From the NCBI GenBank assembly GCA_027622555.1, contig JAQBYJ010000047.1:1-41267 (forward strand): a DNA stretch of 41,267 nucleotides, written 5' to 3'. Within the stretch, counting starts at the first letter, position 1, and every line of letters starts with the position of its first letter. Shown one piece after another: positions 16,256-25,380 of the stretch. A program made the translations under genes and the position numbers. The notes under the pieces were generated by a model that worked only from the letters and a program-made list of their open reading frames with translations, was not told the DNA's origin and ran no database searches. This DNA comes from Verrucomicrobiota bacterium. Its GTDB lineage: Bacteria; Verrucomicrobiota; Verrucomicrobiia; Opitutales; UBA2995.

Positions 16256-17806
16256 ATGAGCCGATTCCCTTTTCAAATTTTAGTTTACCTCATCACTGCG
16301 TTGTCCTTAACGATCGGTTTTGCTGCTGATGTCGTGAAAGCAGAAGGAAAAGACTCAACGGATTACGAGGAGTTTGTTGGAGTTGATACCTCTGAGATGT
16401 CCAAAGAAGAATTGATTCCGTTTATAGAAGGACTGGAATTGCCAGAAGAAGGACCATTGAAGATTGCCGTCATTCCCGTCAAACGAGATATCGGAAATCC
16501 GATTTTGTATATTCTCCGCCGTTCCATCAAGGATGCAATGACCAATGGGGCAGACGTAGTGGTGCTCGACATGGATACCCCGGGAGGCCGTTTAGACACC
16601 ACTTTGGAGATCATGGAAGTACTCAATGAATTTTCGGGCATTACCATTACTTTCATCAACGACGAGGCTATTTCCGCTGGGGCAATTATTTCCTCGGTAA
16701 CCGACTATATCTACTTTGCTCCATTGGGAATCATGGGTGCGGCCGCTGCGGTTTCTTCCGGTGGGCAGGAAATTCCGGAAACCATGCAAGCCAAGATCAA
16801 GAGCTATTTGGATGCCCGGATTGAATCCTATAAACAGAACAACCAACTTCGAAACAAGGTCATCAAAGCGATGATGGATACCGACATTGAATTTGTTGAG
16901 GACAACATTCTTATCAGCCCCAAAGGCGAGTTGTTATCATTAACCGCTTCCAAGTCGGTGGTAAAGTTTGGCGACCCGGCCAGACCTTTAATTGCCAATG
17001 GTATCGCGGAGTCTTTGGAGGAAATTTTCGAATATGGCTTTGGTACCAAGGATATCGTCGTCACGGAATATGAACCCTTGTGGTCCGAAGATTTTGCCTC
17101 CTTCCTTGAATGGCTGACTCCTGTGCTTTTTGGTATCGGGATTGTGATGCTGGTAGTTGAGATGAAGACCCCGGCCTTTGGATTGCTGGGAGGTGTGGGC
17201 ATCGGATTGATTCTTATTGCAGTATTTGGCCACAATGTCGCGGGCCTCGCGGGATTTGAGGCGATTCTGTTGCTCTTAGGAGGCGTTGTGTTGGTCGCCG
17301 TCGAGATTTTTGTCCTACCTGGAACTTTTATTTTCGGAGTTCTGGGGGTGTTTTGTATTTTGGGTGGAATGGTCTGGTCATTTGCGGACATCTGGCCAGT
17401 GGTTCCCGGCCCGGGACTGGAGCCTGTGGATTGGAAGATCAACACCGCATCTCTGGAGGCAGGTGTCATCAATCTTGCAATCAGTCTGGCAATTGCTTCT
17501 TCCGTGATCGCCGTGCTCTGGAAATATTTACCCAATTCAACCCTTCTCAGGCGAGTGGTCTCGGATGGAAGAATTGCAAACCCGAGCCCCGTGATCGTAG
17601 GAGGGGGCCGCTACGCCGACGGTGATTCACTGCCCGATATTGGAACCGAAGGGGTGGTTGTTTCCGATCTGCATCCGCTTGGGCTGGTTGAAATAAATGG
17701 CAAGCGCTTCGAAGCAACAACCTCCCTGGGCGACCTGAAAAAAGGCGACCACATTTTGGTGGTAGGATATAAGAACTACTCCCTGCTTGTGGATAAAAAG
17801 CAATAA
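16256..17806 (+). CDS. nfeD: NfeD-type membrane-bound ClpP-class serine protease
   Basis: A 516-residue long-form NfeD protein. After a signal peptide (to about residue 24), residues 68-250 form a ClpP/SppA-like protease with MDTPGGRLDTT and a likely nucleophile S140 (EAISAGAIIS); K180 or K182 is the probable base of the Ser-Lys dyad. Residues about 285-375 hold four or so membrane helices, with a fifth near 400-422. The C-terminus (about 460-515) is an OB-fold NfeD domain (TEGVVVSDLHPLGLVEINGK). Long NfeD proteases are known partners of SPFH proteins. Here a short nfeD starts 2 nt after this gene and floA follows, supporting that link. Confidence 0.9.
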   Translation: MSRFPFQILVYLITALSLTIGFAADVVKAEGKDSTDYEEFVGVDTSEMSKEELIPFIEGLELPEEGPLKIAVIPVKRDIGNPILYILRRSIKDAMTNGADVVVLDMDTPGGRLDTTLEIMEVLNEFSGITITFINDEAISAGAIISSVTDYIYFAPLGIMGAAAAVSSGGQEIPETMQAKIKSYLDARIESYKQNNQLRNKVIKAMMDTDIEFVEDNILISPKGELLSLTASKSVVKFGDPARPLIANGIAESLEEIFEYGFGTKDIVVTEYEPLWSEDFASFLEWLTPVLFGIGIVMLVVEMKTPAFGLLGGVGIGLILIAVFGHNVAGLAGFEAILLLLGGVVLVAVEIFVLPGTFIFGVLGVFCILGGMVWSFADIWPVVPGPGLEPVDWKINTASLEAGVINLAISLAIASSVIAVLWKYLPNSTLLRRVVSDGRIANPSPVIVGGGRYADGDSLPDIGTEGVVVSDLHPLGLVEINGKRFEATTSLGDLKKGDHILVVGYKNYSLLVDKKQ

Positions 17807-17807
17807 T

Positions 17808-18272
17808 ATGACCTCGCTCGAAATAACCCTGATTGTTTTGGCTTTCCTCCTGTTTTTCCTGGAGATTTTTGCCCCCGGAGGCATTCTGGGGTTTTTAGGT
17901 GTTTGCTCTTTAATCGCTGCGGCTGCACTTGCTTATGAAACCACGGGCATTATGGGTTCGGGTGCGATTCTTGGTGGAGGTATTTTAGTGGGTATGGTCC
18001 TTTTCTTTGTAGAGATAAAATTAATAAGCAAAACTCGATTGGGAAAACGCATCCAACACCAACAGCAACAGACTGCTACGACAAAACCAGTGGGTCGGGC
18101 GGAATTAGTTGGTAAGTCCGGTCTCGCATTAACAACCATGGCGCCCACCGGAAAAATTAGAATCGGCCACGAAATTTTTGAAGCCACCTCGAATGGTGGT
18201 TTAATTAACAAGAGTGCAACCATTGAGGTGGTGCGCTCGGAACACTTAAAACTAATAGTTAAAGAGATATGA
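17808..18272 (+). CDS. Short NfeD-family membrane protein
   Basis: A 154-residue protein: two membrane helices (about residues 4-50, including a [17 protein letters not shown] stretch), a linker rich in Gln/Lys, and a C-terminal NfeD OB-fold ([20 protein letters not shown], then [16 protein letters not shown]). The protease domain of the upstream protein is absent. I use the ATG at 17808, just after the nfeD stop at 17806, rather than the upstream ATG at 17787, which lies inside nfeD. The 3' end overlaps floA by 4 nt, so translation is coupled. Short NfeD proteins are thought to help anchor or partner flotillin-like proteins. Confidence 0.85.
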   Translation: MTSLEITLIVLAFLLFFLEIFAPGGILGFLGVCSLIAAAALAYETTGIMGSGAILGGGILVGMVLFFVEIKLISKTRLGKRIQHQQQQTATTKPVGRAELVGKSGLALTTMAPTGKIRIGHEIFEATSNGGLINKSATIEVVRSEHLKLIVKEI

Positions 18273-19309
18273 TACCAGTAATCGGAGTAACCTTACCACT
18301 TATAATATCGGTCATCGCAATTGTCGCGGGCCTTGGAATTTTCTTCATCATTTTGTCGTTCATCAGTGTTTACCTGAAAGCTTGGTCTTCTGGAGCTCCA
18401 GTAAGTATGATGAATTTAATTTTCATGCGGTTCTTTAGGAAGCTGCCTTACGGGTTGATAGTCGAAGCGCGCATTACGGCGGTCAAAGCCGGCATCGACC
18501 TCTCGATCGAAAATCTCGAAACCCACTTCATGGCGGGAGGTGATATCATGCAGACCACCCTGGCGTTGATCAATGCTCAGAAGGCGGGTTTGTCTCTGGA
18601 TTGGAATCAAGCCACGGTGATAGATCTGGCCACCAAGGGAACCGAGAAGTCAGTTCTTGCGGCGGTTCGCACATCGATCAATCCGATCGTCATCGATTGT
18701 CCTGAAAGATCGACTGGAAAAACCACAATCGACGGCGTTGCCAAAGACGGAATTCAAGTAAAGGCCCGGGCTCGGGTAACCGTTCGCAGTAACCTCGAGC
18801 GCTATGTGGGTAGTGCTCAGGAAGAAACGATCATCGCACGGGTGGGAGAAGGCATTATTACCACCATCGGTTCGGCAGAGTCCTACAAGTATGTTTTGGA
18901 AAACCCGGATTCCATTTCCAAGAATGTACTCAATCGCGGTCTGGATGTGGGCACAGCCTTTGAAATTATATCCATCGACATCGCCGATATCGACATTGGC
19001 GACAATATCGGAGCCCATTTACAAGAAGCCCAAGCGGAGGCGAACAAGAAGATCGCCCAGGCTCAGGCTGAAATACGTCGTGCAGCTGCGGTTGCCCTGG
19101 AACAGGAAATGAAAGCCAAAGTAGAAGAGATGAATGCAAAGCTTGTTGAAGCGCAGTCTAAGGTGCCGTTGGCAATCGCCGATGCATTTCGTGCAGGTAA
19201 CTTAGGTATTATGGACTATTATCGTCTGGAGAATATTCAGTCTGATACCTCTATGCGTAAGTCCATTTCTGACAGCGATTCTTCTACTCCAGGCTCTAAC
19301 CTCAGCTAA
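18269..19309 (+). CDS. floA: Flotillin-like protein FloA (SPFH/YqfA)
   Basis: A 346-residue SPFH protein of the FloA (YqfA) type. An N-terminal hydrophobic hairpin (about residues 5-35) anchors it in the inner membrane. The SPFH core follows ([59 protein letters not shown]), then a coiled coil rich in Ala/Glu/Gln (about 250-310) that mediates oligomerisation. It is slightly longer than usual because of a Ser-rich tail. FloA proteins scaffold membrane microdomains in other bacteria. Position after two nfeD genes is the conserved context. Confidence 0.94.
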   Translation: MIPVIGVTLPLIISVIAIVAGLGIFFIILSFISVYLKAWSSGAPVSMMNLIFMRFFRKLPYGLIVEARITAVKAGIDLSIENLETHFMAGGDIMQTTLALINAQKAGLSLDWNQATVIDLATKGTEKSVLAAVRTSINPIVIDCPERSTGKTTIDGVAKDGIQVKARARVTVRSNLERYVGSAQEETIIARVGEGIITTIGSAESYKYVLENPDSISKNVLNRGLDVGTAFEIISIDIADIDIGDNIGAHLQEAQAEANKKIAQAQAEIRRAAAVALEQEMKAKVEEMNAKLVEAQSKVPLAIADAFRAGNLGIMDYYRLENIQSDTSMRKSISDSDSSTPGSNLS

Positions 19310-19324
19310 TCAATTTAAACTATC

Positions 19325-19918
19325 ATGGATTGGATCCTCAATAACCTGGAGACGGTAGTTGTCCCTATAATCATTATGATTCTGTACGGCCTGGGAAGCG
19401 CCTCTCAGAAGAAAGCGAAGCAGGAACAAGATGCCCGTGAGTCAGAGGAGAACGTCGAAATAGAGCCTGGAGAAGCGCGTCGAGTTCAGCAGATCCAGGA
19501 GGAGATTCGACGTAAAATTGCCGAACGAACAGGTAGGGCGGTTCCGCCCCCACCCCCGAAACCTGCTCCTGTCGCTCAGCCTTCGAATTATGGGCGACCA
19601 CAATACAGTGAGCGAGATCAGTCTCCCCCAAAGCCTCGTACTGCGGTGCCGCCTTTGTATGATCAAAAAGCGCACCAGGCAGAAATCGAAGCAAAGATGC
19701 GAAAGGTCCGTGAGCTGGAGGCAAAAATTAAATCCAAGCCTGGTGAAGCTGAAGGATGGGGACTTGCAAAACGCCGAACTCCCAAAGGACAATTGCGCAA
19801 GGACCTGTTCAAGGATCTAGCTCATCCCTTTGGCCAGAAAAAAGCTATTCTTATTGCTGAAATCCTGGGATCTCCAGTTGGGGTCAAAGGTCCCGCTGGC
19901 TGGAAAGCGAACGTGTAA
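19325..19918 (+). CDS. Unknown membrane-anchored protein after floA
   Basis: A 197-residue protein that I do not recognise. Residues about 8-26 form one hydrophobic helix near the N-terminus, so it is likely a type I/II anchor with the bulk in the cytoplasm. Then follow a charged Glu-rich stretch, an apparent coiled-coil (VQQIQEEIRRKIAERTGR), a proline-rich linker (PPPPPKPAPVAQP), a second Lys/Glu-rich helix (about 118-140) and a conserved-looking end (KKAILIAEILGSPVGVKGP). It starts 15 nt after floA and ends the operon, so it probably works with the flotillin-NfeD complex. A role as a linker or scaffold is inference. Confidence 0.75.
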   Translation: MDWILNNLETVVVPIIIMILYGLGSASQKKAKQEQDARESEENVEIEPGEARRVQQIQEEIRRKIAERTGRAVPPPPPKPAPVAQPSNYGRPQYSERDQSPPKPRTAVPPLYDQKAHQAEIEAKMRKVRELEAKIKSKPGEAEGWGLAKRRTPKGQLRKDLFKDLAHPFGQKKAILIAEILGSPVGVKGPAGWKANV

Positions 19919-19924
19919 TTTAAA

Positions 19925-20755
19925 TCAGGGTACGGTTATTCTACCCAGGCCTTTAGTCTCAGGACTGAAGGTTTGCCCACTTTTGGTGTAACTTAAATTT
20001 TGACCTTCATTGAAAGCAATGGTGACTGGACCTATTTTCCTGATTTCTACTTCTTCACCCGCTGCGAGTGGAGCACTGAAAAGCCTCGTGTTCGTTTCTT
20101 TTTCAATGACCAAAACATTTACGTCACCAGACGCGATCAGCTTAATAACTTCCTCAGCTGGTTGAAGAATTTGTGTGCCAGAGGTATCAACAGCAGGGGC
20201 CTCGACGAGTTCCGGGTTTATCCCCGGACTTTCTTTGGTGATCACATTCCAGACCACGTATACGAGTAAAATAAACACGGCGAATACAGCAGCAACGGCA
20301 AGGCCGAGTTTCCAGTAAAGAGAATAATCAACCTCGGTATCGACGTCCTTTACCAGACTTGAGGAATGCGTTTCTGATCCGCCGGAGTATGAGCCTAAGG
20401 GAGCGGAAACCTCTTGTTGATATCGATCCTGCTGGGCTGGCGCATCTTTTCCGGGAGGCGAATCTGGCATGTCCAGGCGGCCCAGTAATTCACCTCTATC
20501 GCGTTTGGAGATTTTACTGCGACCTAGCTTAAATGAGGTGTAGTCGGTAGTAATCTTTACCGGATCGATGTGGAGAAACTTCGAATAGTTGCTCAAAAAC
20601 CCACGCACGTAGACGTCCGGAATGCCGATATCGAATTTGTCCTTTTCGAAGCAATCCAGGAAGTCGCCGCGTATCTTGGTAGCATCGGCTGCCTCGCGAA
20701 TGGAAATTCCCTTTTTTTTACGGGCTTCTTCTAGCCGTTCCCCAATAGATTGCAT
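19925..20755 (-). CDS. RodZ-like protein: HTH, one TM helix, periplasmic domain
   Basis: A 276-residue bitopic protein. Residues 1-70 form a RodZ-type helix-turn-helix (HTH_25; GERLEEARKKKGISIREAAD, then YVRGFLSNYSKFL). A charged linker (80-145) precedes a membrane helix at about 148-169, and the C-terminal part (about 205-276) is a small beta-rich periplasmic domain like DUF4115. RodZ links MreB to the elongasome and sets rod shape. The family also contains less characterised paralogues, so I leave the symbol empty. It lies 98 nt downstream of ftsK on the same strand and convergent with the floA operon (6-nt gap). Confidence 0.8.
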   Translation of the reverse strand: MQSIGERLEEARKKKGISIREAADATKIRGDFLDCFEKDKFDIGIPDVYVRGFLSNYSKFLHIDPVKITTDYTSFKLGRSKISKRDRGELLGRLDMPDSPPGKDAPAQQDRYQQEVSAPLGSYSGGSETHSSSLVKDVDTEVDYSLYWKLGLAVAAVFAVFILLVYVVWNVITKESPGINPELVEAPAVDTSGTQILQPAEEVIKLIASGDVNVLVIEKETNTRLFSAPLAAGEEVEIRKIGPVTIAFNEGQNLSYTKSGQTFSPETKGLGRITVP

Positions 20756-20853
20756 ATCGGATTGATTAAGTGAGACCGCAGAGAAAATGCAAAGAAAATT
20801 ATATTTCCTTTGGAAAACACATCCATTTTTCCTTTCGGGGGGTTACCTCGCTC

Positions 20854-23406
20854 CTAAAGATTCTCTAAATCCATGAGAATATCGCGTGGCTTCGACCCAT
20901 TATCCGGCCCGACAATACCACGTGCTTCCATAAGGTCCATTATTCTTGCAGCGCGGTTATACCCAATTTTCAAGCGCCGTTGGAGCATTGAAGTGGATGC
21001 CCGACCGGTACCTCGCAACACGTCAATCGCAGCTGGGAACAGATCATCCTCCTCTTCTTGAAGTTCACCGATATCTTCACCGTCTTCCAGTTCAATTTGT
21101 CTTTGAACCTCTTCCACAAATTGAGGAGGGCCGTTTTGTTTGAGGAACTCTACAATATTGTTGATTTCCTCGTCTGAGACGAAACAGCCCTGGGAACGTA
21201 ATAATTTTCCCGAACCGGGAGGATTAAAAAGCATGTCTCCTCGTCCAATAAGTTGCTCGGCTCCGCCTTCGTCCAATATGGTCCGACTGTCTACCTTTGA
21301 GCTGACCTGGAAGGCGATACGACTTGGAAGATTGGCCTTAATGATACCTGTGATCACATTTACAGAAGGTCGTTGAGTTGCGATGATGAGGTGAATGCCT
21401 GCTGCCCGGGCCAACTGTGCCAAACGAGCGATACCAACTTCAACATCCTGTTGAGCTACCATCATAAGGTCTGCCAACTCATCAATAATGCAAACGATGT
21501 AGGGAAATTTTTCGGGAATGAGAACATTGTCATCTCGCGGCACTTCAATGTATGGAGCTTCGGCTTCTGGAATATCGTCCATACCGAGCAAATCCTCACC
21601 AGCCATTCTATCGATGGCAGATTGTGCTTTTCTTTCGCTCGCTTCTTTACGCGACTGTTTCTGTTTATCGTTAAAGCCAGCGATGTTTCGGACCCCTAGT
21701 TTGGCAAATATCTGGTAGCGACGTTCCATTTCTGCGATCAGCCACTTTAATGCACCCGGGACCTTTTTCGGATCGGTAACAACAGGAATCATCATATGTG
21801 GGAGGTCATTAAAGACCTGCATTTCCACGATCTTCGGATCCACCATGATAAACCGTATATCCTCAGGACTCGAATGGTAGACGAGCGAAGCGATAATGGT
21901 GTTAATACATACGGTTTTGCCGGATCCCGTGGCACCGGCTACGAGTAGGTGAGGCATCTTTGTAAGGTCGGCGATGAGAGGCCGTCCGCTTACTTCCTTG
22001 CCTAAAGCTATTGGTATCTCGGCAGTGGAGTTTTCCCAGTCTTCCGACTCAATAATATCGCGAAGGTAAACTGCTTCCGGTCTTTTGTTCGGAACTTCAA
22101 TTCCGACGGTACCCTTGCCTGGAACCGGTGCCTGGATCCGAACCGCGAGAGCTTTGAGCCCCAGTGCGATATCGTTTTCAAGCCCCAGAATTTTCCCAAC
22201 TTTAACTCCAGGAGCGGGATGCACCTCGTAGCGCGTGATAACCGGTCCGGTATGAACCTCACCCATCCGTACGCTTACTTTAAAGTTGGCCAGTGTTTGA
22301 ATTAGAGCTGCGGCTGTTGCTTCATGCTCACTCTTATCTAACGCATGATCTTTTTCCGGAGGATCTTTTAAAAGCGCGAGAGTAGGAAAGATGTAATTCC
22401 CCTGCTTTTGAGGAACGGATTTTTTTAGCGCCTTTCGCATTGCCTGCGTGGCAACAATTTTTAGTGGCGTGTCAGGTGCCTCTTTTTTCGAGAAACCTTC
22501 ACCGTGAACTCGAATCTGTAAGGACTTCCCTTTTTCGACCGGTGTTGCTGGATCCGAAGTTTTCGGTACAATAAAATCCTCCACGTCTTCGAGCTCTATC
22601 GACTCAAGAATAGATTCTTCTTCATCTTCTTCCCGCAGTCGGAACTTGGCTGTTGTGGGCTTAACAGTTTCTGCAGTCGACGCTTCCCCGGCCAGATTAT
22701 TTAAAGCTTCCTCCTTTCGACGTGCTTTTTCCTCTTTGCGTTTCAAGCGGCGTTGGGCTGCCTTTTCTCGATAGTCGATCAACCATATCTGGGAACGTTC
22801 AAGGATATGGGAAAAGTCCGATGTAAACAACAAGATGAGGCTAAGCAAAAGCGTAGCTGCCAACACAATGGATGTTCCAACCGGCCCAAACCAAGTTCGC
22901 ATTCCATGAGTGTAAAAAACGTTCCCGACTAAACCTCCAAGGCCTTCAGCGTAGCTCCAATCGTTGTGGATTTCAACTTCTCTTCCTTGGAAGAAAGAAT
23001 CCTGAATGAGCGCCCCCAAAGCAGACACGGAAAAAGTGTAAGCAAAAATGGCTAATATCTGGGGCCATTTCAGAAAGTGAGATTTCTTAAAAAGAGATAG
23101 GTAGCTCAACCAAAAACAAAAAAACGAAATGACCCAGGCTGAAAATCCAAACATCAATAGAGAATAAAAAGCGATATATTCTCCGAAAACGCCTACCACG
23201 AATTCGCTGGATGCATTTTCGGAAGGAGGAAGTCCGAAGGGGACTTCCTTAAACGAACTATTGTCCAAATCAAATATGATGAGGGAAATGAGCATCAGTG
23301 TGCCTATAACAAGAAAGAAAAATCCAGTTATCGGACGCGACTTACCGCTGTAAGATCCTAGTGTGGTTTTACTTGTCCCTTTGGTCTGTTTTTTGGGAGG
23401 TGCCAT
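20854..23406 (-). CDS. ftsK: DNA translocase FtsK/SpoIIIE
   Basis: An 850-residue FtsK. The N-terminus has about four membrane helices (residues 25-215) and a short basic/Glu-rich linker; the motor domain starts near residue 350 with the alpha part (VSVRMGEVHTGPVITRYEV). Walker A is GATGSGKT (about 485-492), Walker B is VCIIDELADLM (about 640), and the C-terminal gamma winged helix (TSMLQRRLKIGYNRAARIMDLME) should read KOPS-like sequence. The linker is short compared with E. coli FtsK. The protein pumps chromosomal DNA at the septum and activates XerCD. It begins with MAPPKKQTKGTSK at 23404-23406 and is followed by a RodZ-like gene. Confidence 0.96.
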   Translation of the reverse strand: MAPPKKQTKGTSKTTLGSYSGKSRPITGFFFLVIGTLMLISLIIFDLDNSSFKEVPFGLPPSENASSEFVVGVFGEYIAFYSLLMFGFSAWVISFFCFWLSYLSLFKKSHFLKWPQILAIFAYTFSVSALGALIQDSFFQGREVEIHNDWSYAEGLGGLVGNVFYTHGMRTWFGPVGTSIVLAATLLLSLILLFTSDFSHILERSQIWLIDYREKAAQRRLKRKEEKARRKEEALNNLAGEASTAETVKPTTAKFRLREEDEEESILESIELEDVEDFIVPKTSDPATPVEKGKSLQIRVHGEGFSKKEAPDTPLKIVATQAMRKALKKSVPQKQGNYIFPTLALLKDPPEKDHALDKSEHEATAAALIQTLANFKVSVRMGEVHTGPVITRYEVHPAPGVKVGKILGLENDIALGLKALAVRIQAPVPGKGTVGIEVPNKRPEAVYLRDIIESEDWENSTAEIPIALGKEVSGRPLIADLTKMPHLLVAGATGSGKTVCINTIIASLVYHSSPEDIRFIMVDPKIVEMQVFNDLPHMMIPVVTDPKKVPGALKWLIAEMERRYQIFAKLGVRNIAGFNDKQKQSRKEASERKAQSAIDRMAGEDLLGMDDIPEAEAPYIEVPRDDNVLIPEKFPYIVCIIDELADLMMVAQQDVEVGIARLAQLARAAGIHLIIATQRPSVNVITGIIKANLPSRIAFQVSSKVDSRTILDEGGAEQLIGRGDMLFNPPGSGKLLRSQGCFVSDEEINNIVEFLKQNGPPQFVEEVQRQIELEDGEDIGELQEEEDDLFPAAIDVLRGTGRASTSMLQRRLKIGYNRAARIMDLMEARGIVGPDNGSKPRDILMDLENL

Positions 23407-23464
23407 GGTGATTTAAGAAAAGACTAGGATTGGCAGATCGAATGACAATGGGTGGCATTGTGTT

Positions 23465-23493
23465 TTGACGCTAGATTAACAACTTTTTATAAT
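23465..23493 (+). promoter_or_regulatory. Near-consensus sigma-70 promoter upstream of manA
   Basis: TTGACG (23465-23470), a 17-bp spacer and a perfect TATAAT (23488-23493) on the plus strand. This matches the housekeeping consensus at 11 of 12 positions. Transcription should start near 23500, about 200 nt before the manA start codon, giving a long leader or a separate short RNA. Confidence 0.75.
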
Positions 23494-23499
23494 CTATAA

Positions 23500-23664
23500 G
23501 CTATTGATATTCAACAGAAAGATAGCAGGTTGCCGCACAAGTGAATCAAGGCCATATTAACCCTAGGATGGTGATAGATGAGATGTTGGATGAAAGTTTA
23601 ATCTTTAGGACTCCAAAAATTGGCTTTGGATCATTAAGAAATACAACCATAGTGGTTTTTCTTT
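23500..23664 (+). ncRNA. Possible leader or small RNA upstream of manA
   Basis: The stretch between the consensus promoter (23465-23493) and a short hairpin with a T-rich tail (AACCA-TAG-TGGTT, then TTTCTTT, 23645-23664) could be a small RNA or a regulated manA leader of about 165 nt. It also contains a 32-codon frame (23568-23666, MVIDEMLDESLIF...), which has a weak start context. Evidence is limited to the two boundary signals; no family was recognised. Confidence 0.25.
23645..23664 (+). terminator. Weak hairpin with T-rich tail before manA
   Basis: AACCA (23645-23649), loop TAG, TGGTT (23653-23657), followed by TTTCTTT. The stem is only five pairs, and three of them are A-T, so it is a weak terminator at best. 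It lies 35 nt before manA and on its transcript path. Confidence 0.3.
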
Positions 23665-23699
23665 GAATTAAAAGTATCTATTCTGAACTTTACGAAATC

Positions 23700-24653
23700 A
23701 TGTCATCACCCATCGTTTTTAAACCTCTTTACATGGAACGCGTATGGGGTGGTCGAGGCCTCGAGAAAAAGTTAAATCGCACGCTCCCTGCCGAAAAATT
23801 GATTGGCGAGAGTTGGGAAGTTGTGGACCGACCTGAAGCGCAATCAATCGTGTTATCTCCACCTTATACTGATTTGACCATTCGTGAACTGCTTCAGAAC
23901 CATGCCGGTACAGTGATGGGTCCAGCCTACGATTCCGAAAAGCCATTTCCGATTCTTATTAAGTGGTTGGATTGTCAGGAGAAATTGAGCCTGCAGGTTC
24001 ATCCTCCTGCTCGCGTCGCCAAGAAATTCAACGGTGAACCCAAGACCGAGAATTGGTATATTGCCGATGCAGAGGAAGGCTCGGAAATGATGGTCGGATT
24101 GAAAAAAGGGGTTACGCGAGAGACTTTTGAAGCTGCTTTGAAAAACGGGGAACTGGAACCGTTGATTCATAAACCAATCGTTGAGGCTGGTGATTCCATA
24201 TTTGTATGGAGCGGGAGAATTCATGCGATTGGTGGCGGAAACTTCATTCTGGAAATCCAACAAAACTCGGATACGACTTACAGAGTCTACGACTGGGGGA
24301 GATTGGGACTCGATGGGAAACCACGGGAGCTGCATGTGGAGGAATCAATGGAATCTATCGCGTTTGACGATTTTGAGCCAGAGCCGCTGCGCAACACACA
24401 ACCGGGAGATACCTTGGCCGATTGTAATGAATTTCGCATTCGAAAAGAAAAGGTAGAGGCTGGAAACAGCCTTCGTTTTCCTGACAAAACTCCGCCGGTT
24501 TTAATCAGTGTAGTTTTTGGTAATATCGAAGTTCAAGGAAAGGATCGAAGTCTTTTCCAGAAAGGGGATACCTTTTTACTTCCTTATCAGGGTGACTTTG
24601 AAGTGACGTCTTCGGCTACTGCCGAGTTACTTATAACGGATCACTTTGCGTAG
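23700..24653 (+). CDS. manA: Mannose-6-phosphate isomerase, class I
   Basis: A 317-residue type I phosphomannose isomerase, interconverting mannose-6-phosphate and fructose-6-phosphate, so it links glycolysis to mannose sugar-nucleotide synthesis. The zinc ligands are visible: Q99 and H101 (LSLQVHPP), E117 (KTENWY) and H175 (GRIHAIGG). The nearby GGGNFILEIQQNSDTTYRVYD block is typical of the compact Firmicutes-like ManA branch, about 315 residues. The start ATG at 23700 gives MSSPIVFKPLYMERVWGGRG, the usual opening. Transcription probably begins near 23500. Confidence 0.94.
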   Translation: MSSPIVFKPLYMERVWGGRGLEKKLNRTLPAEKLIGESWEVVDRPEAQSIVLSPPYTDLTIRELLQNHAGTVMGPAYDSEKPFPILIKWLDCQEKLSLQVHPPARVAKKFNGEPKTENWYIADAEEGSEMMVGLKKGVTRETFEAALKNGELEPLIHKPIVEAGDSIFVWSGRIHAIGGGNFILEIQQNSDTTYRVYDWGRLGLDGKPRELHVEESMESIAFDDFEPEPLRNTQPGDTLADCNEFRIRKEKVEAGNSLRFPDKTPPVLISVVFGNIEVQGKDRSLFQKGDTFLLPYQGDFEVTSSATAELLITDHFA

Positions 24654-24673
24654 AAAGTCGGTTGCCACTCAAT

Positions 24674-24696
24674 TTTTGGGATCTTTGAGCCCAAAA
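24674..24696. promoter_or_regulatory. Inverted repeat between manA and grpE
   Basis: TTTTGGG (24674-24680) and CCCAAAA (24690-24696) form a perfect 7-bp inverted repeat with a 9-nt loop, 20 nt after manA. No T-run follows the stem, so it is a poor terminator; an operator is possible. A TATAAC lies a few bases downstream. No CIRCE element was seen before grpE. Confidence 0.3.
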
Positions 24697-24757
24697 TAAG
24701 TGTATAACGATTGCTTGAACTTGTAAGGATAACTCGTTTCCTTAGCGGGTCCTAATT

Positions 24758-25378
24758 ATGAAAGAAGAGGAAATAAACAATACATTGGAAGAAGAAATGG
24801 AAACACCGGAAGGGGAAGAAGCTGCCGTGGAGTCGTCTGAATCAGAGGAATCACCTATCACAGAGGACACGACTGATGATGTGAAGGAACTTTCAATTGA
24901 GGAGTTACTGGAAAAGAGCCGTCAGGAAAAAGAAGACCTTTACGAAAAGGTGCTTCGGGCTGCAGCTGATTTCGAAAATTTCCGAAAACGCACTATTCGG
25001 GAAAAAGAAGAGCTTCGAAAATTCGCTTTATCGGGACTGATTGAGGATCTGTTGCCTGCCTTGGATAACCTGGAACTGGGTCTCATGTCTGCAGACAACC
25101 ATCCAGAAGCGAAAGCCATTTCAGAAGGATTTCGCATGGTTGCCCAACAACTGGGTTCTATACTTCAAAGCAACGGTTTGGAATGTGTTGATCCTGTAGG
25201 GGAAGTCTTCGATCCGAATTTCCATGAAAGTGTCGCGTTTCAGCCGAGTGATGAAGTGGAAGATCACAAGATCATTCAAGTGGTTCGAAAAGGCTACTCG
25301 CTGAACGGGCGTATATTAAGAGCTGCCAATGTAATTGTATCCAGCGGCCCCGCTACAGAAGAAGATGGAGAAAGCTAG
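24758..25378 (+). CDS. grpE: GrpE, DnaK nucleotide exchange factor
   Basis: A 206-residue GrpE. The N-terminal 50 residues are acidic and disordered. Then a long helix ([40 protein letters not shown]) forms the dimer stalk, and the C-terminal beta domain carries the signature [20 protein letters not shown] and [20 protein letters not shown]. It releases ADP from DnaK in the protein-folding cycle. The stop is 2 nt before dnaJ, so they form an operon; dnaK is not adjacent within this window. Confidence 0.96.
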   Translation: MKEEEINNTLEEEMETPEGEEAAVESSESEESPITEDTTDDVKELSIEELLEKSRQEKEDLYEKVLRAAADFENFRKRTIREKEELRKFALSGLIEDLLPALDNLELGLMSADNHPEAKAISEGFRMVAQQLGSILQSNGLECVDPVGEVFDPNFHESVAFQPSDEVEDHKIIQVVRKGYSLNGRILRAANVIVSSGPATEEDGES

Positions 25379-25380
25379 GT

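Noticed and set aside
24654-24757. CIRCE or other heat-shock operator before grpE
   Set aside because: No TTAGCACTC-N9-GAGTGCTAA pattern is present; the TTTTGGG/CCCAAAA repeat is unrelated.
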